Source: Pseudomonadales bacterium (GTDB lineage Bacteria > Pseudomonadota > Gammaproteobacteria > Pseudomonadales > Azotimanducaceae). Taken from it: DNA of 64,000 nt. Numbering within the stretch: position 1 is the stretch's first letter; each line of letters opens with the position of its first letter. Shown in pieces: positions 1-7,090 of this stretch. A program made the translations under genes and the position numbers. The stretch is from positions 310,001-374,000 of the forward strand of contig JAWKZN010000001.1 of the NCBI GenBank assembly GCA_041395945.1, written 5' to 3'. The notes under the pieces were generated by a model that did no database searches, was not told the DNA's origin, and saw nothing but the letters and a program-made list of their open reading frames with translations.

Positions 1-97
1 AGAGGTGGCGTTGAAAAGGGGAATCCGCTGACCAGGTCACAGAATTCGACCACCTGTTACCTAGAATGCCCACCGTCCAAATGGGTAGATAAGTAAC

Positions 98-358
98 ATG
101 TTGAACCTGACCAGAAACCTTCAGACCCGTCTTTTGATGGCCCTGCTCTGCGTGAGTCCCACCCTGGCCTTTGCGGATGAGCCCCTGAGCGTCCCCGCAC
201 AACCGTCGTCGGTAGAGTTTGTGGTCGTCGCAGAGGTGCTGCCGGGAGCCGAAACTGCCGAGCAGCCGATCGCCGCAGCGGAACTGGCATCGATGATCGA
301 GGATGAAGTGCTGCTCGATCTCAACAGCAGACTCATCGCCGCAGCACCGTCTTCCTGA
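98..358 (+). CDS. Small exported protein, function unknown
   Basis: Family not recognised. The 86-residue product opens with a typical Sec signal peptide: a short basic n-region, then a hydrophobic stretch (LLMALLCVSPTLAFA) with probable cleavage after AFA near residue 26. The mature part of about 60 residues is acidic and alanine-rich, has no cysteine and shows no motif I know, so a small periplasmic or released protein is likely. No strong Shine-Dalgarno sequence precedes the ATG. A hairpin at 374-401 separates it from the convergent monooxygenase gene. Its upstream neighbour lies outside the window. Confidence 0.6.
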   Translation: MLNLTRNLQTRLLMALLCVSPTLAFADEPLSVPAQPSSVEFVVVAEVLPGAETAEQPIAAAELASMIEDEVLLDLNSRLIAAAPSS

Positions 359-373
359 AGATTGGTCCGTTTA

Positions 374-401
374 AAGACGCGTCCTTCTGCAGACGCGTCT
401 T
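374..401. terminator. Bidirectional hairpin terminator between convergent genes
   Basis: A perfect 10-bp stem (374-383 pairing with 392-401, core AGACGCGTC) closes an 8-nt loop between two convergent genes. Read on the minus strand it is followed by TTTAAAC, so it best serves the monooxygenase operon. On the plus strand only two T residues follow. Confidence 0.5.
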
Positions 402-419
402 CCGGAAGCCGCCCGCGCG

Positions 420-2099
420 TCAGGCGCGCAGCTCGAATCCTTCGTAGTTCGCGGCTGCCACCTGATCGCACCTGATCCGGTAATTGCCCACTCCCCCCAC
501 GTAGGGCATGAATATGCGGGGCTTACCGGGGATATTGGCACCCAGATACCAGGAATTGCACGACGGAGCGGTCAGCATGGTGCCGCTGGCGACTTCGTTG
601 ACGTGCTCGATCCAGGCCTGCTCAGCGGCGGCTGTTGCCTCGATGGTGCGCAGCTGGCGTTGATCCATATGGGCGATACAGGCGCTGATCCAGTCCACGT
701 GCTGCTCGATCGAGACGATCATGTTGCTCAACACGGATGGACTGCCCGGGCCGGTGATCGTGAAGAGATTGGGGAATCCGCTGATCTGCAGGCCGAGGTA
801 GGTGCGCGGGCCCGCATGCCAGTGGTCGGCCAGTCGTGTGCCGGCGCGCCCGCGAATGTCCACGCTGAGCAATGGACCCGTCATGGCATCGAAGCCGGTC
901 GCGTACACGAGCGCATCAAACTCGAAGTCTCCCTGCCCGGTGTGCACACCGTTCGGGGTAATGCGCCGCAGAGCACCGCGCCGCAGATCCACCAGTGTGA
1001 CGTTGTTGCGATTGAAAGTTTCGTAGTAGTCGGTGTCGATGACCGGTCGCTTGCAGCCCAGTGGATAGCCCCTGGGTGAGAGCTTCTCGGCAACATCCGG
1101 ATCTCGAACTATCCGGCGGACCTGTTCGCGGTACATGTCGCAGGCCAGTTCGTTCGCTTCCATACTCAGACCGATATCGGCGAAACGTCTGATGGCACTG
1201 AAACCCTCGGCATCCAGAGCTGCGCGCCGCTGCTCGGGTGTCGTGTCGATAATGGTGGCGACGGGTTCCTGACTGTCCGCACCGCCGAAACCGAAGCCGT
1301 AGCCGATAATGCCGGCCAGGGATTCCCGCTGGGTCTGGCGGATCTCATCGTAATTTGACTTCACCTGAGCAATATATTCCCCGCTCAGTGGGCTGTTGTG
1401 GGCCGGCATGGTGTAGTTCGGCGTGCGCTGAATGACCACAAGGTGTTGAGCCTGCTTGGCGATCACCGGGATGGCCTGAATTCCCGAGGAGCCGGTGCCG
1501 ATGATGCCGACACGCATACCGGTAAAGTCCACGCCTTCGTGGGGCCAGCAGCCGGTGTGATAGACAGGACCGGTAAAGTCGTCTGCACCTTCGATGCGGG
1601 GGGTATTCGGCACCGACAGACAGCCGGTGGCCATGATGTAGAAACGGGCGGAATACAGATCGCCGGTATCGGTGCGGATCTGCCAGCGCTGGCTGAGTTC
1701 ATCGAAGCGGGCCGACACTGCCCTGGTGTCGAATGTGATGTCGCGACGCAGATCGAAGCGGTCCGCCACATGATTGGCGTAATCGAGGATCTCGGGCTGG
1801 GCGGCCATCACCTCGGTCCAGTTCCAGTCCTGCTGGAGTTCGTCGGAAAAGCTGTAGGAGTATTCGATGCTGGGTACATCGCAGCGGGCGCCGGGATAGC
1901 GGTTCCAGTACCAGGTGCCGCCCACGCCGCTGCCCGCTTCCAGTACGCGGACATCCAGTCTCTGCTGGCGCAGTTTGTGCAGCATGTACATGCCTGCGAA
2001 TCCGGCACCGACGATGAGCGCGTCCAGTTCGATCGCCGTGTCGCTGGAGACTTTGTCTGCAGATCCACGAGCTGCAGCGGTGGAAGAGGGATTGCTCAT
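420..2099 (-). CDS. Baeyer-Villiger flavin monooxygenase
   Basis: Predicted FAD/NADPH-dependent enzyme that inserts one oxygen next to a ketone carbonyl to give an ester or lactone, acting in the cytosol. The 559-residue product has a Rossmann FAD site (GAGFAG, residues 31-36), the full Baeyer-Villiger fingerprint FTGPVYHTGCWP (175-186, matching FxGxxxHxxxWP) and a second dinucleotide site GTGSSG (201-206) for NADPH. Length fits the cyclohexanone/hydroxyacetophenone monooxygenase group. It is the last gene of a minus-strand run (enoyl-CoA hydratase, hydrolase, DUF169 protein), with 12 nt to the DUF169 gene. The adjacent hydrolase suits cleavage of the ester or lactone product. The ketone substrate cannot be told from sequence. 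Confidence 0.88.
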   Translation of the reverse strand: MSNPSSTAAARGSADKVSSDTAIELDALIVGAGFAGMYMLHKLRQQRLDVRVLEAGSGVGGTWYWNRYPGARCDVPSIEYSYSFSDELQQDWNWTEVMAAQPEILDYANHVADRFDLRRDITFDTRAVSARFDELSQRWQIRTDTGDLYSARFYIMATGCLSVPNTPRIEGADDFTGPVYHTGCWPHEGVDFTGMRVGIIGTGSSGIQAIPVIAKQAQHLVVIQRTPNYTMPAHNSPLSGEYIAQVKSNYDEIRQTQRESLAGIIGYGFGFGGADSQEPVATIIDTTPEQRRAALDAEGFSAIRRFADIGLSMEANELACDMYREQVRRIVRDPDVAEKLSPRGYPLGCKRPVIDTDYYETFNRNNVTLVDLRRGALRRITPNGVHTGQGDFEFDALVYATGFDAMTGPLLSVDIRGRAGTRLADHWHAGPRTYLGLQISGFPNLFTITGPGSPSVLSNMIVSIEQHVDWISACIAHMDQRQLRTIEATAAAEQAWIEHVNEVASGTMLTAPSCNSWYLGANIPGKPRIFMPYVGGVGNYRIRCDQVAAANYEGFELRA

Positions 2100-2111
2100 A
2101 GGTACTCCGGA

Positions 2112-2900
2112 TCAGCTCGCATAACTCACACCCATGCCCGCGCGGACATCGTTGTTCACACCGTAGGGTGCAATGGGATAGCGCAGACCGTTGCGGGAAA
2201 GCGCTTCAAGCCCGGCGATGATCTTTGGCAGGAACTGCGGCGGCAGCGCCATCAGCAGTTCATCCTCCATCACGCCACCGTAGCGCCGCTCCGCGAAGCA
2301 GGGGATCGACAGGCTGGGTTCGCCCGTCTTCAATGCGCGTCCCCAGGAATCCGCGCAGGAAGACTCACCCACGCATCCCCAGTCGAGCTTCTTATACCCC
2401 GTCCACTGCAGTCCGTTGATAAACAGAATCATCTGCGCCGGCGTGGCGTAAATGAGACAGATGTCCGGAGGGTTCAATCGACCGCTGGTGAGTGGACTTG
2501 CCACCATCGCTTCGTACCTGCCGTGCTCGACGACGTCCATCGCAGCCTGATGTGCGCTGGCATCTCCCGCTTCCTTGTACCAGACCCCCTTCATGCGGTT
2601 GCCGGAAAGCCATTCCTCGCTGCGCGGATGCAGCCCGATGACGGTACTGCACTGGGCGCCGACAAGGTCTTCCACGGTAATGCCGACCGTCCAGCCGTTG
2701 CGCGAGGCCATGCCAACGATCTGATCTGTGGTGTGAATGGCACTCGGCCGGCGGATGCGTGGAATTGCTTCCATTGCCTCCCGGGTCTCGAAGAGTTTCA
2801 TCCCGATGGGTGTGGTACGCAGGCGCAGCAGTCTGTTGAGATCGCTGACGATGGATTCAAAATCCAGTGCAGAATGTTCGGTCGCTATCAGGTCGCTCAT
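2112..2900 (-). CDS. DUF169 (COG2043) family protein
   Basis: The 262-residue product matches the DUF169/COG2043 family, which has no settled biochemical role. Visible features are several cysteines in conserved-looking surroundings (GAQCSTVIG, WGCVGESSCADSWG, SIPCFAERR), which could bind metal or a cofactor, and no signal peptide or membrane segment. Its ATG overlaps the stop of the upstream alpha/beta hydrolase by 4 nt, so the two are translationally coupled, and it is followed 12 nt later by the Baeyer-Villiger monooxygenase. That context suggests a role in the same ketone/ester pathway, but this is inference from position only. Confidence 0.75.
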   Translation of the reverse strand: MSDLIATEHSALDFESIVSDLNRLLRLRTTPIGMKLFETREAMEAIPRIRRPSAIHTTDQIVGMASRNGWTVGITVEDLVGAQCSTVIGLHPRSEEWLSGNRMKGVWYKEAGDASAHQAAMDVVEHGRYEAMVASPLTSGRLNPPDICLIYATPAQMILFINGLQWTGYKKLDWGCVGESSCADSWGRALKTGEPSLSIPCFAERRYGGVMEDELLMALPPQFLPKIIAGLEALSRNGLRYPIAPYGVNNDVRAGMGVSYAS

Positions 2901-3832
2901 AATCGTCTCCTCAGGAAATCGCCAACCGCGCTGGCGAGGTGATCCGGTTCATCGAAGTGCACCATATGCCCGGATCGCTCGAAGGCCAGATGCTCGTGGT
3001 CAGGAAAAAGTGCCACCCGCGCCTCCAGTTCCCCGGCGGCGAATTCGCCCTGCCAGCCGGCACCTGCAGGGACCGCACCGCGCCAGTATTCGGCGGCAAG
3101 CCGGCCGCTGATGATCAGGGTGGGGCAGCGCACGGCAGACCAGTAACGTTCACCTTCGATCGGTGCGCCGCCGAGAAAGACTGAACGCACCCGGGGATCG
3201 AAGGCCCAGTGCAGATTGCCCGCCTGATCGAGTTCGGTGGCACGTCGTGCAATCGCGAGCGCGTGGTCCGGCTGCAGGCGGGGATTGTTGGCGCGCAGGC
3301 GTTCTGCGGCGAATTCGATACTCGGCAGTGCGCGTGATTGCACGGGAATACCCAGCGTCTGGAGCAATCTGTCGCCTTCGACAGTCAATGCGGTGGCCGG
3401 GTCCATGGCCCGATCCGGAGGACCGAGACCTTCCACGATCACGGCTGCCGCGACGAGTTGCGGAAACAGCGCGGCGAAGCGGCTGACAATCTGTCCACCG
3501 AGACTGTGTCCGAACAGGGCGGCAGGCTGCGGGTGAGAGCTACGCTCGCCGACTGTCGGACTGTCGAGCAACCGGGAAAACACACAGTGCAGGTCGAACA
3601 GGTATTGAGGCAGGGCGTAGTTCCCCGGACGTGCGCTGCGACCGTGACCACGCAGATCCGGCAGCAGCACATGGTAATCGTGACTCAGGTGCTCAGCGAC
3701 CGGCAGCAGGCTCAGCGCGACATCCCGCATGCCATGCAGCATCACCAGCGGTCGCTTTGCGGGATCACCGAGTGTGTAGACATGCAGGGCCACACCATTG
3801 GCGTCGATCTGCAGCGATCCTGGCTCACTCAT
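2897..3832 (-). CDS. Alpha/beta hydrolase
   Basis: Cytosolic alpha/beta-fold hydrolase of 311 residues. It shows the oxyanion-region motif MLHGMRD (about residue 31), the PDLRGHGRS strand typical of the esterase/lactonase/haloperoxidase-like branch, the nucleophile elbow GHSLGGQ with Ser110, and a late histidine in FERSGHMVHFDEP. Serine, acid and histidine of the triad are therefore plausible. It sits between an enoyl-CoA hydratase and a DUF169/Baeyer-Villiger pair, overlapping the DUF169 start by 4 nt. The likely job is hydrolysis of the ester or lactone made by the monooxygenase, inferred from position; the substrate is unknown. Confidence 0.85.
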   Translation of the reverse strand: MSEPGSLQIDANGVALHVYTLGDPAKRPLVMLHGMRDVALSLLPVAEHLSHDYHVLLPDLRGHGRSARPGNYALPQYLFDLHCVFSRLLDSPTVGERSSHPQPAALFGHSLGGQIVSRFAALFPQLVAAAVIVEGLGPPDRAMDPATALTVEGDRLLQTLGIPVQSRALPSIEFAAERLRANNPRLQPDHALAIARRATELDQAGNLHWAFDPRVRSVFLGGAPIEGERYWSAVRCPTLIISGRLAAEYWRGAVPAGAGWQGEFAAGELEARVALFPDHEHLAFERSGHMVHFDEPDHLASAVGDFLRRRL

Positions 3833-3861
3833 CTGGGATTCCTCAGATCAACTCCCACAGC

Positions 3862-4695
3862 TCAGTCGATCTGCAGGCGTTTGAAGGCAGGCGGGCGACG
3901 CTCGATAAAGGATTTCACCCCTTCCTTGAAGTCCGGCTGCTCCAGACTCTCCGCCATCCAGGCATTGGTTTCCTCCATGGACTCGCCGAGCTGCATATTC
4001 AGATGGCGGTACACCTGGGCCTTGATGGTACGCAGCGAGGTGGGAGAAACGTTTTTGGAAAGTTCCTCTATGTAGGTGCGGGCCTGCTCGAGTGCGGTAC
4101 CCGTATCGCACAATCGCTCGGCAAGACCCAGGCGATCGGCTTCCACCCCGTCGAACTTGCGCCCGCTCCAGAGGATGTCCAGCGCGCGGCCTGGCCCGAT
4201 CATCCTCGGCAGCAGCCAGCTGGCGCCATGCTCTGCGATCAGACCGCGCTGGGCGAAAGCGGTGGCGAATTTGGCCTGGCGTTCGACGAACCGCATGTCA
4301 GCAAGCAGGGCGAACACGAATCCTAGTCCGGCGCAGGCCCCGTTGACCGCGGCGATCAGCGGTTTACGGATCGCCAGGAGATAAGAAAAGGTCACCTGAA
4401 AATTGGGTCCGAGCCGGGGATCGCCGGGATTCGCGTCCAGCGCGCTGAGATCCTCGCGCTCGCCGCCACCGGAGGACAGCGCATCCAGCGCGCCCATATC
4501 CATTCCGGCACAGAAGCCGCGACCCGCGCCCGTAAGCACGATGCCGATCACCGCCGGATCCTGCTCGGCTGCGGCCAGCGCGTGACGGATCTCAGCGAGC
4601 ATGCGATTTGTGAATGCGTTGAGATTGTCCGGCCGGTTCATGGTGATGATCGCGACCGGATCTTCCACCCGGTAGAGAATGTCCTGATAGTTCAT
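3862..4695 (-). CDS. Enoyl-CoA hydratase/isomerase family protein
   Basis: Crotonase-fold enzyme of 277 residues acting on acyl-CoA thioesters. It has the N-terminal ITMNRPDNLNAF segment, the oxyanion loop FCAGMDMG, the helix AVNGACAGLGF, and the acidic residue in LIAEHGASW where family members carry a catalytic glutamate. The open frame extends to 4779, but the start chosen at 4695 has a strong Shine-Dalgarno (AAGGAG, complement of 4702-4707) at good spacing and matches the family N-terminus. It is the first gene of the four-gene run ending in the Baeyer-Villiger monooxygenase, 29 nt before the hydrolase. The precise reaction (hydration, isomerisation or ring cleavage) is open. Confidence 0.88.
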   Translation of the reverse strand: MNYQDILYRVEDPVAIITMNRPDNLNAFTNRMLAEIRHALAAAEQDPAVIGIVLTGAGRGFCAGMDMGALDALSSGGGEREDLSALDANPGDPRLGPNFQVTFSYLLAIRKPLIAAVNGACAGLGFVFALLADMRFVERQAKFATAFAQRGLIAEHGASWLLPRMIGPGRALDILWSGRKFDGVEADRLGLAERLCDTGTALEQARTYIEELSKNVSPTSLRTIKAQVYRHLNMQLGESMEETNAWMAESLEQPDFKEGVKSFIERRPPAFKRLQID

Positions 4696-4857
4696 TGCGC
4701 GCTCCTTCGGTGTTTCTGCATTCCTCAATGGCGAGGAAATGTACCGTACGGGGCGACGCAGCGTCCATTGCGATACCATTCCCGGCGCGGTGTGTCATAC
4801 CTGGATGCAGGTACGGCCCGTTGCGACGTGCCAGCTGATCAGAGGCTCTCAACCATC

Positions 4858-5613
4858 TTGAATCGATCATTCGCAGCCTTTCTGTGGTTTCTCCTGGCGC
4901 TCTGTGTCACCTTCGGGGTGGGTGTGTGGTGGCTCGGGCCTGCGGTCGTTTCCCTGGCGGTGGACGGTGACCGTCGCAGCACGCCCTACTATGTGGTGCA
5001 TCTGGCATCCGTCCCCGATGGCACGGATTCGAGCGGCTATTTCCAGCAGCTGCGGCAACTGGTGCGGGAGGAAGAAGGCCAGCTGCTCTGGCGCGGCGCG
5101 CTCACGACCATGCACTCCGGGCGTCTGGCTGACGAGCGAGATGACCTGCTGGTGTACAGATTCGCAGCCGGTGCTGACGTTGTGCAGCTTCTGACCAGCG
5201 CGGAATACCGGGATCTGGCCGCTGCCGTACCCCCACTGCTTCTGGGCACACCGACCCAGCCTGAAGTGCTTGAGGAGAAAGGTGCACTGCTGCTGTGGCT
5301 GTTGCGACTTCGAGAGGAAAAACAGGCAGATAGTCCATCGGAGGCTGTCGCTGCGGGGGTCGCAGGTGCTGCTCCGGCGGCGCTCGCCTCGGTTTTTGCG
5401 ACCCTTGGGCCTTTCCACGGCCAGATGGTCTGGCAGGCACCGGTGGATGTGGTTGCGGGGCAGGTGGACTGGAATACGCTGGTGGTGCTTGCATTCCCGG
5501 ACTCGAACGCCGCGAGTGCCTGGCTCGCGGACTCGAGAACGGCGACGGAACTGGCTCTGGCACGGAAGGCGGTCTCGGCTCAGGCACTGCTGGAGTTCAA
5601 CGCCCGGCTCTGA
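4858..5613 (+). CDS. Membrane-anchored protein with two DUF1330-like halves
   Basis: Function not recognised. From a TTG at 4858 the product is 251 residues: one N-terminal membrane helix (about residues 6-30, FLWFLLALCVTFGVGVWWLG), then two halves that each look like a small ferredoxin-like domain. The first (PYYVVHLASVP...LVYRFAAG) and the second (DWNTLVVLAFPDSNAASAW) both resemble DUF1330/EthD-type dimeric barrels, here probably fused in tandem and held outside the membrane. The frame stays open far upstream but has no ATG near the helix, so the TTG, with AGAGG about 11 nt upstream, is the best start but uncertain. It diverges from the enoyl-CoA hydratase operon. Confidence 0.55.
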   Translation: MNRSFAAFLWFLLALCVTFGVGVWWLGPAVVSLAVDGDRRSTPYYVVHLASVPDGTDSSGYFQQLRQLVREEEGQLLWRGALTTMHSGRLADERDDLLVYRFAAGADVVQLLTSAEYRDLAAAVPPLLLGTPTQPEVLEEKGALLLWLLRLREEKQADSPSEAVAAGVAGAAPAALASVFATLGPFHGQMVWQAPVDVVAGQVDWNTLVVLAFPDSNAASAWLADSRTATELALARKAVSAQALLEFNARL

Positions 5614-5639
5614 TGACTGAGTAGCAGGGGTCCGTCAGG

Positions 5640-6308
5640 TCAGTGAAGTTCCAGCGGTGTTCCCCAGTGAAACAGGCGCGCGGAACGGAATTCATCAAAT
5701 TCCCCCAGATTCGGACAGGTACGGGCTTCGATCGTGTCGATCAGGGTGAAGGCCGGGTCCGGCAGGCGGGCAATCCGCGAGTCCGCTACCAGCAGAGTGT
5801 CAGCCAGGTTTTTTGCAGCGGTCAGCAGGGGCAGGTTGCCGGCATCGTACAGCACATCTGCCATCAGCAGCAGATCGTTGTCGGCGGGCAACCGATAGAG
5901 GTGGTCGGAAAGCTCGATTCTGCAACCATTGAGCTCGGCGTTGATGCCTGTCGCCATCAGAGCGTCCGGATCGTTGTCACAGGCGATCACCCGGTCCGCG
6001 CCGGCCAGCGCGGCCGCAATTGCGACCACCCCGGATCCGGAGCCCAGATCGACGACGCGCCGGCCGCGGACCAGGGTGGGATGCCGGGTCAGATACCGGG
6101 CCAGAGCCAGACCGCTGCCCCAGCAGAAGGCCCAGTAGGCGGGTTCGCGGATCACGGCCCGCATGACTTCGGGATCCAGGGGCCCGGGAGCATAGTCGGC
6201 ATTGATCAGACCCAGCTTCATAGGTCCGCAGCCGGGAAGCGACAGGGGTTCGATGCGGGCATCGGGCAGAGTCCGGTTGAGCAGGGCCTGGAGGCGGGCG
6301 ATGGTCAT
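5640..6308 (-). CDS. ETF-beta lysine methyltransferase-like enzyme
   Basis: SAM-dependent methyltransferase of 222 residues. Motif I is VVDLGSGSGVVAIAAAL, followed by the acidic ribose-binding strand VIACDNDP. The preceding segment EPAYWAFCWGSGLALARYL is typical of the METTL20/ETFBKMT branch, whose members trimethylate lysines of the electron-transfer flavoprotein beta subunit and modulate electron transfer from acyl-CoA dehydrogenases. That would fit a genome with several acyl-CoA dehydrogenases, three of them in this window. Ribosomal protein L11 methyltransferase and other protein methyltransferases are related alternatives. It converges on the anchored protein gene with 26 nt between stops. 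Confidence 0.7.
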   Translation of the reverse strand: MTIARLQALLNRTLPDARIEPLSLPGCGPMKLGLINADYAPGPLDPEVMRAVIREPAYWAFCWGSGLALARYLTRHPTLVRGRRVVDLGSGSGVVAIAAALAGADRVIACDNDPDALMATGINAELNGCRIELSDHLYRLPADNDLLLMADVLYDAGNLPLLTAAKNLADTLLVADSRIARLPDPAFTLIDTIEARTCPNLGEFDEFRSARLFHWGTPLELH

Positions 6309-6319
6309 AGGCCTACTCT

Positions 6320-6491
6320 AGCAGCCTGTTGAAAAAGGTCTCGAAAGCATGAGTTTCTGACGTGCGGGCGGGCAAGACGCACCTCGAAGGCGATGTGTGT
6401 GACCTTGCCAGGAGGTGCAACGTAGTCGGCCCTCGCGCCAGAGCCTCCCGGAGGGCGCGCTGAGCAAACCAGACTGTTTCAACAGGCTGCT
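6320..6491. repeat. MITE-like element with 15-bp terminal inverted repeats
   Basis: A non-coding 172-bp segment bounded by a perfect 15-bp inverted repeat: AGCAGCCTGTTGAAA at 6320-6334 and its complement at 6477-6491. The interior has no gene and contains a further short palindrome (CTCCCGGAG). The end sequence resembles insertion-sequence termini that begin with CAGCCTGTTGAAA. No target duplication is obvious. It fills the space between the methyltransferase start and the small exported protein. A large cruciform not linked to transposition is the alternative. Confidence 0.5.
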
Positions 6492-6513
6492 CGCCCGACA
6501 GAAGGTCGACCGG

Positions 6514-6810
6514 TTACAGTTCAGAGGTGTGGCGGCGGATCCAGAGCAGGCCGATGATGCCCAGCCCGATCAAAGCGAAAACCGCCAGATCCTGGGCCTT
6601 ACTCGTGACACCGGTCTTCAAGGTGGCGTTCTGGGGCCGGGTAGTGGCGTCAGATTGGCGTTCGTGGCGGTGCTCCGTGGTCTGTGCCGGGATAGAAGTC
6701 ACTTTATTTGACAGATTGTCCGGTGATCGTGCCTCAGCAGCGGAAATCGCTGTGGCAGAGAGTGCCGCTGCGAGCAGAATCCTGGCGGTGAGCTTGGGTG
6801 CAAATCGCAC
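6514..6810 (-). CDS. Small exported protein with C-terminal membrane anchor
   Basis: The 98-residue product has a signal peptide (ILLAAALSATAISAAEA, cleavage near residue 27), a polar, charged middle of about 45 residues rich in Thr, Gln and Arg, and a C-terminal hydrophobic helix (VFALIGLGIIGLLWI) followed by the basic tail RRHTSEL. This tripartite signal-spacer-helix-Arg layout resembles sorting-tag proteins such as PEP-CTERM substrates, but no PEP motif precedes the helix, so a simple bitopic membrane protein is equally possible. No known family was recognised. It lies alone between the MITE-like element and a region upstream of an acyl-CoA dehydrogenase. Confidence 0.55.
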   Translation of the reverse strand: MRFAPKLTARILLAAALSATAISAAEARSPDNLSNKVTSIPAQTTEHRHERQSDATTRPQNATLKTGVTSKAQDLAVFALIGLGIIGLLWIRRHTSEL

Positions 6811-6937
6811 GGTTTTATCCGGACCTTCCTCGAAACACGCAGGCAGTCTATGCGCGGGATCTCACTCATGCAGCGTTGTCGATGTAACCGCTGTAAATCG
6901 TTCGTATCTGGCGGCGAGGATTGAATCGTCACAATGT

Positions 6938-6967
6938 TTGATGGTCCCGGTGTGAAGGTCTTAGAAT
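6938..6967 (+). promoter_or_regulatory. Candidate sigma-70 promoter upstream of acyl-CoA dehydrogenase
   Basis: TTGATG (6938-6943) and TAGAAT (6962-6967) are spaced by 18 nt about 120 nt ahead of the dehydrogenase start, in a 280-bp intergenic region (6811-7090) where I see no gene. The fit to the -10 consensus is 5/6 and to the -35 consensus 4/6. Confidence 0.35.
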
Positions 6968-7090
6968 ACCGGGCCTGCCGCAGGATCCTCTCCGATAATC
7001 AGGGTCTCGGCTGGTCATGGACTGACTTTTTATAAACAGCTAACAGCCAGGATTAACCAGTTACTGGTCCGTTCCGGGGGAGCCGCCACG

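Noticed and set aside
1398..2942. Plus-strand open frame opposite the Baeyer-Villiger and DUF169 genes
   Set aside because: Both minus-strand genes have clear family motifs; the antisense frame has none.
4582..5613. A 343-residue start for the DUF1330-like protein at 4582
   Set aside because: It would overlap the enoyl-CoA hydratase start and its ribosome-binding site; the membrane helix lies just after the TTG at 4858.
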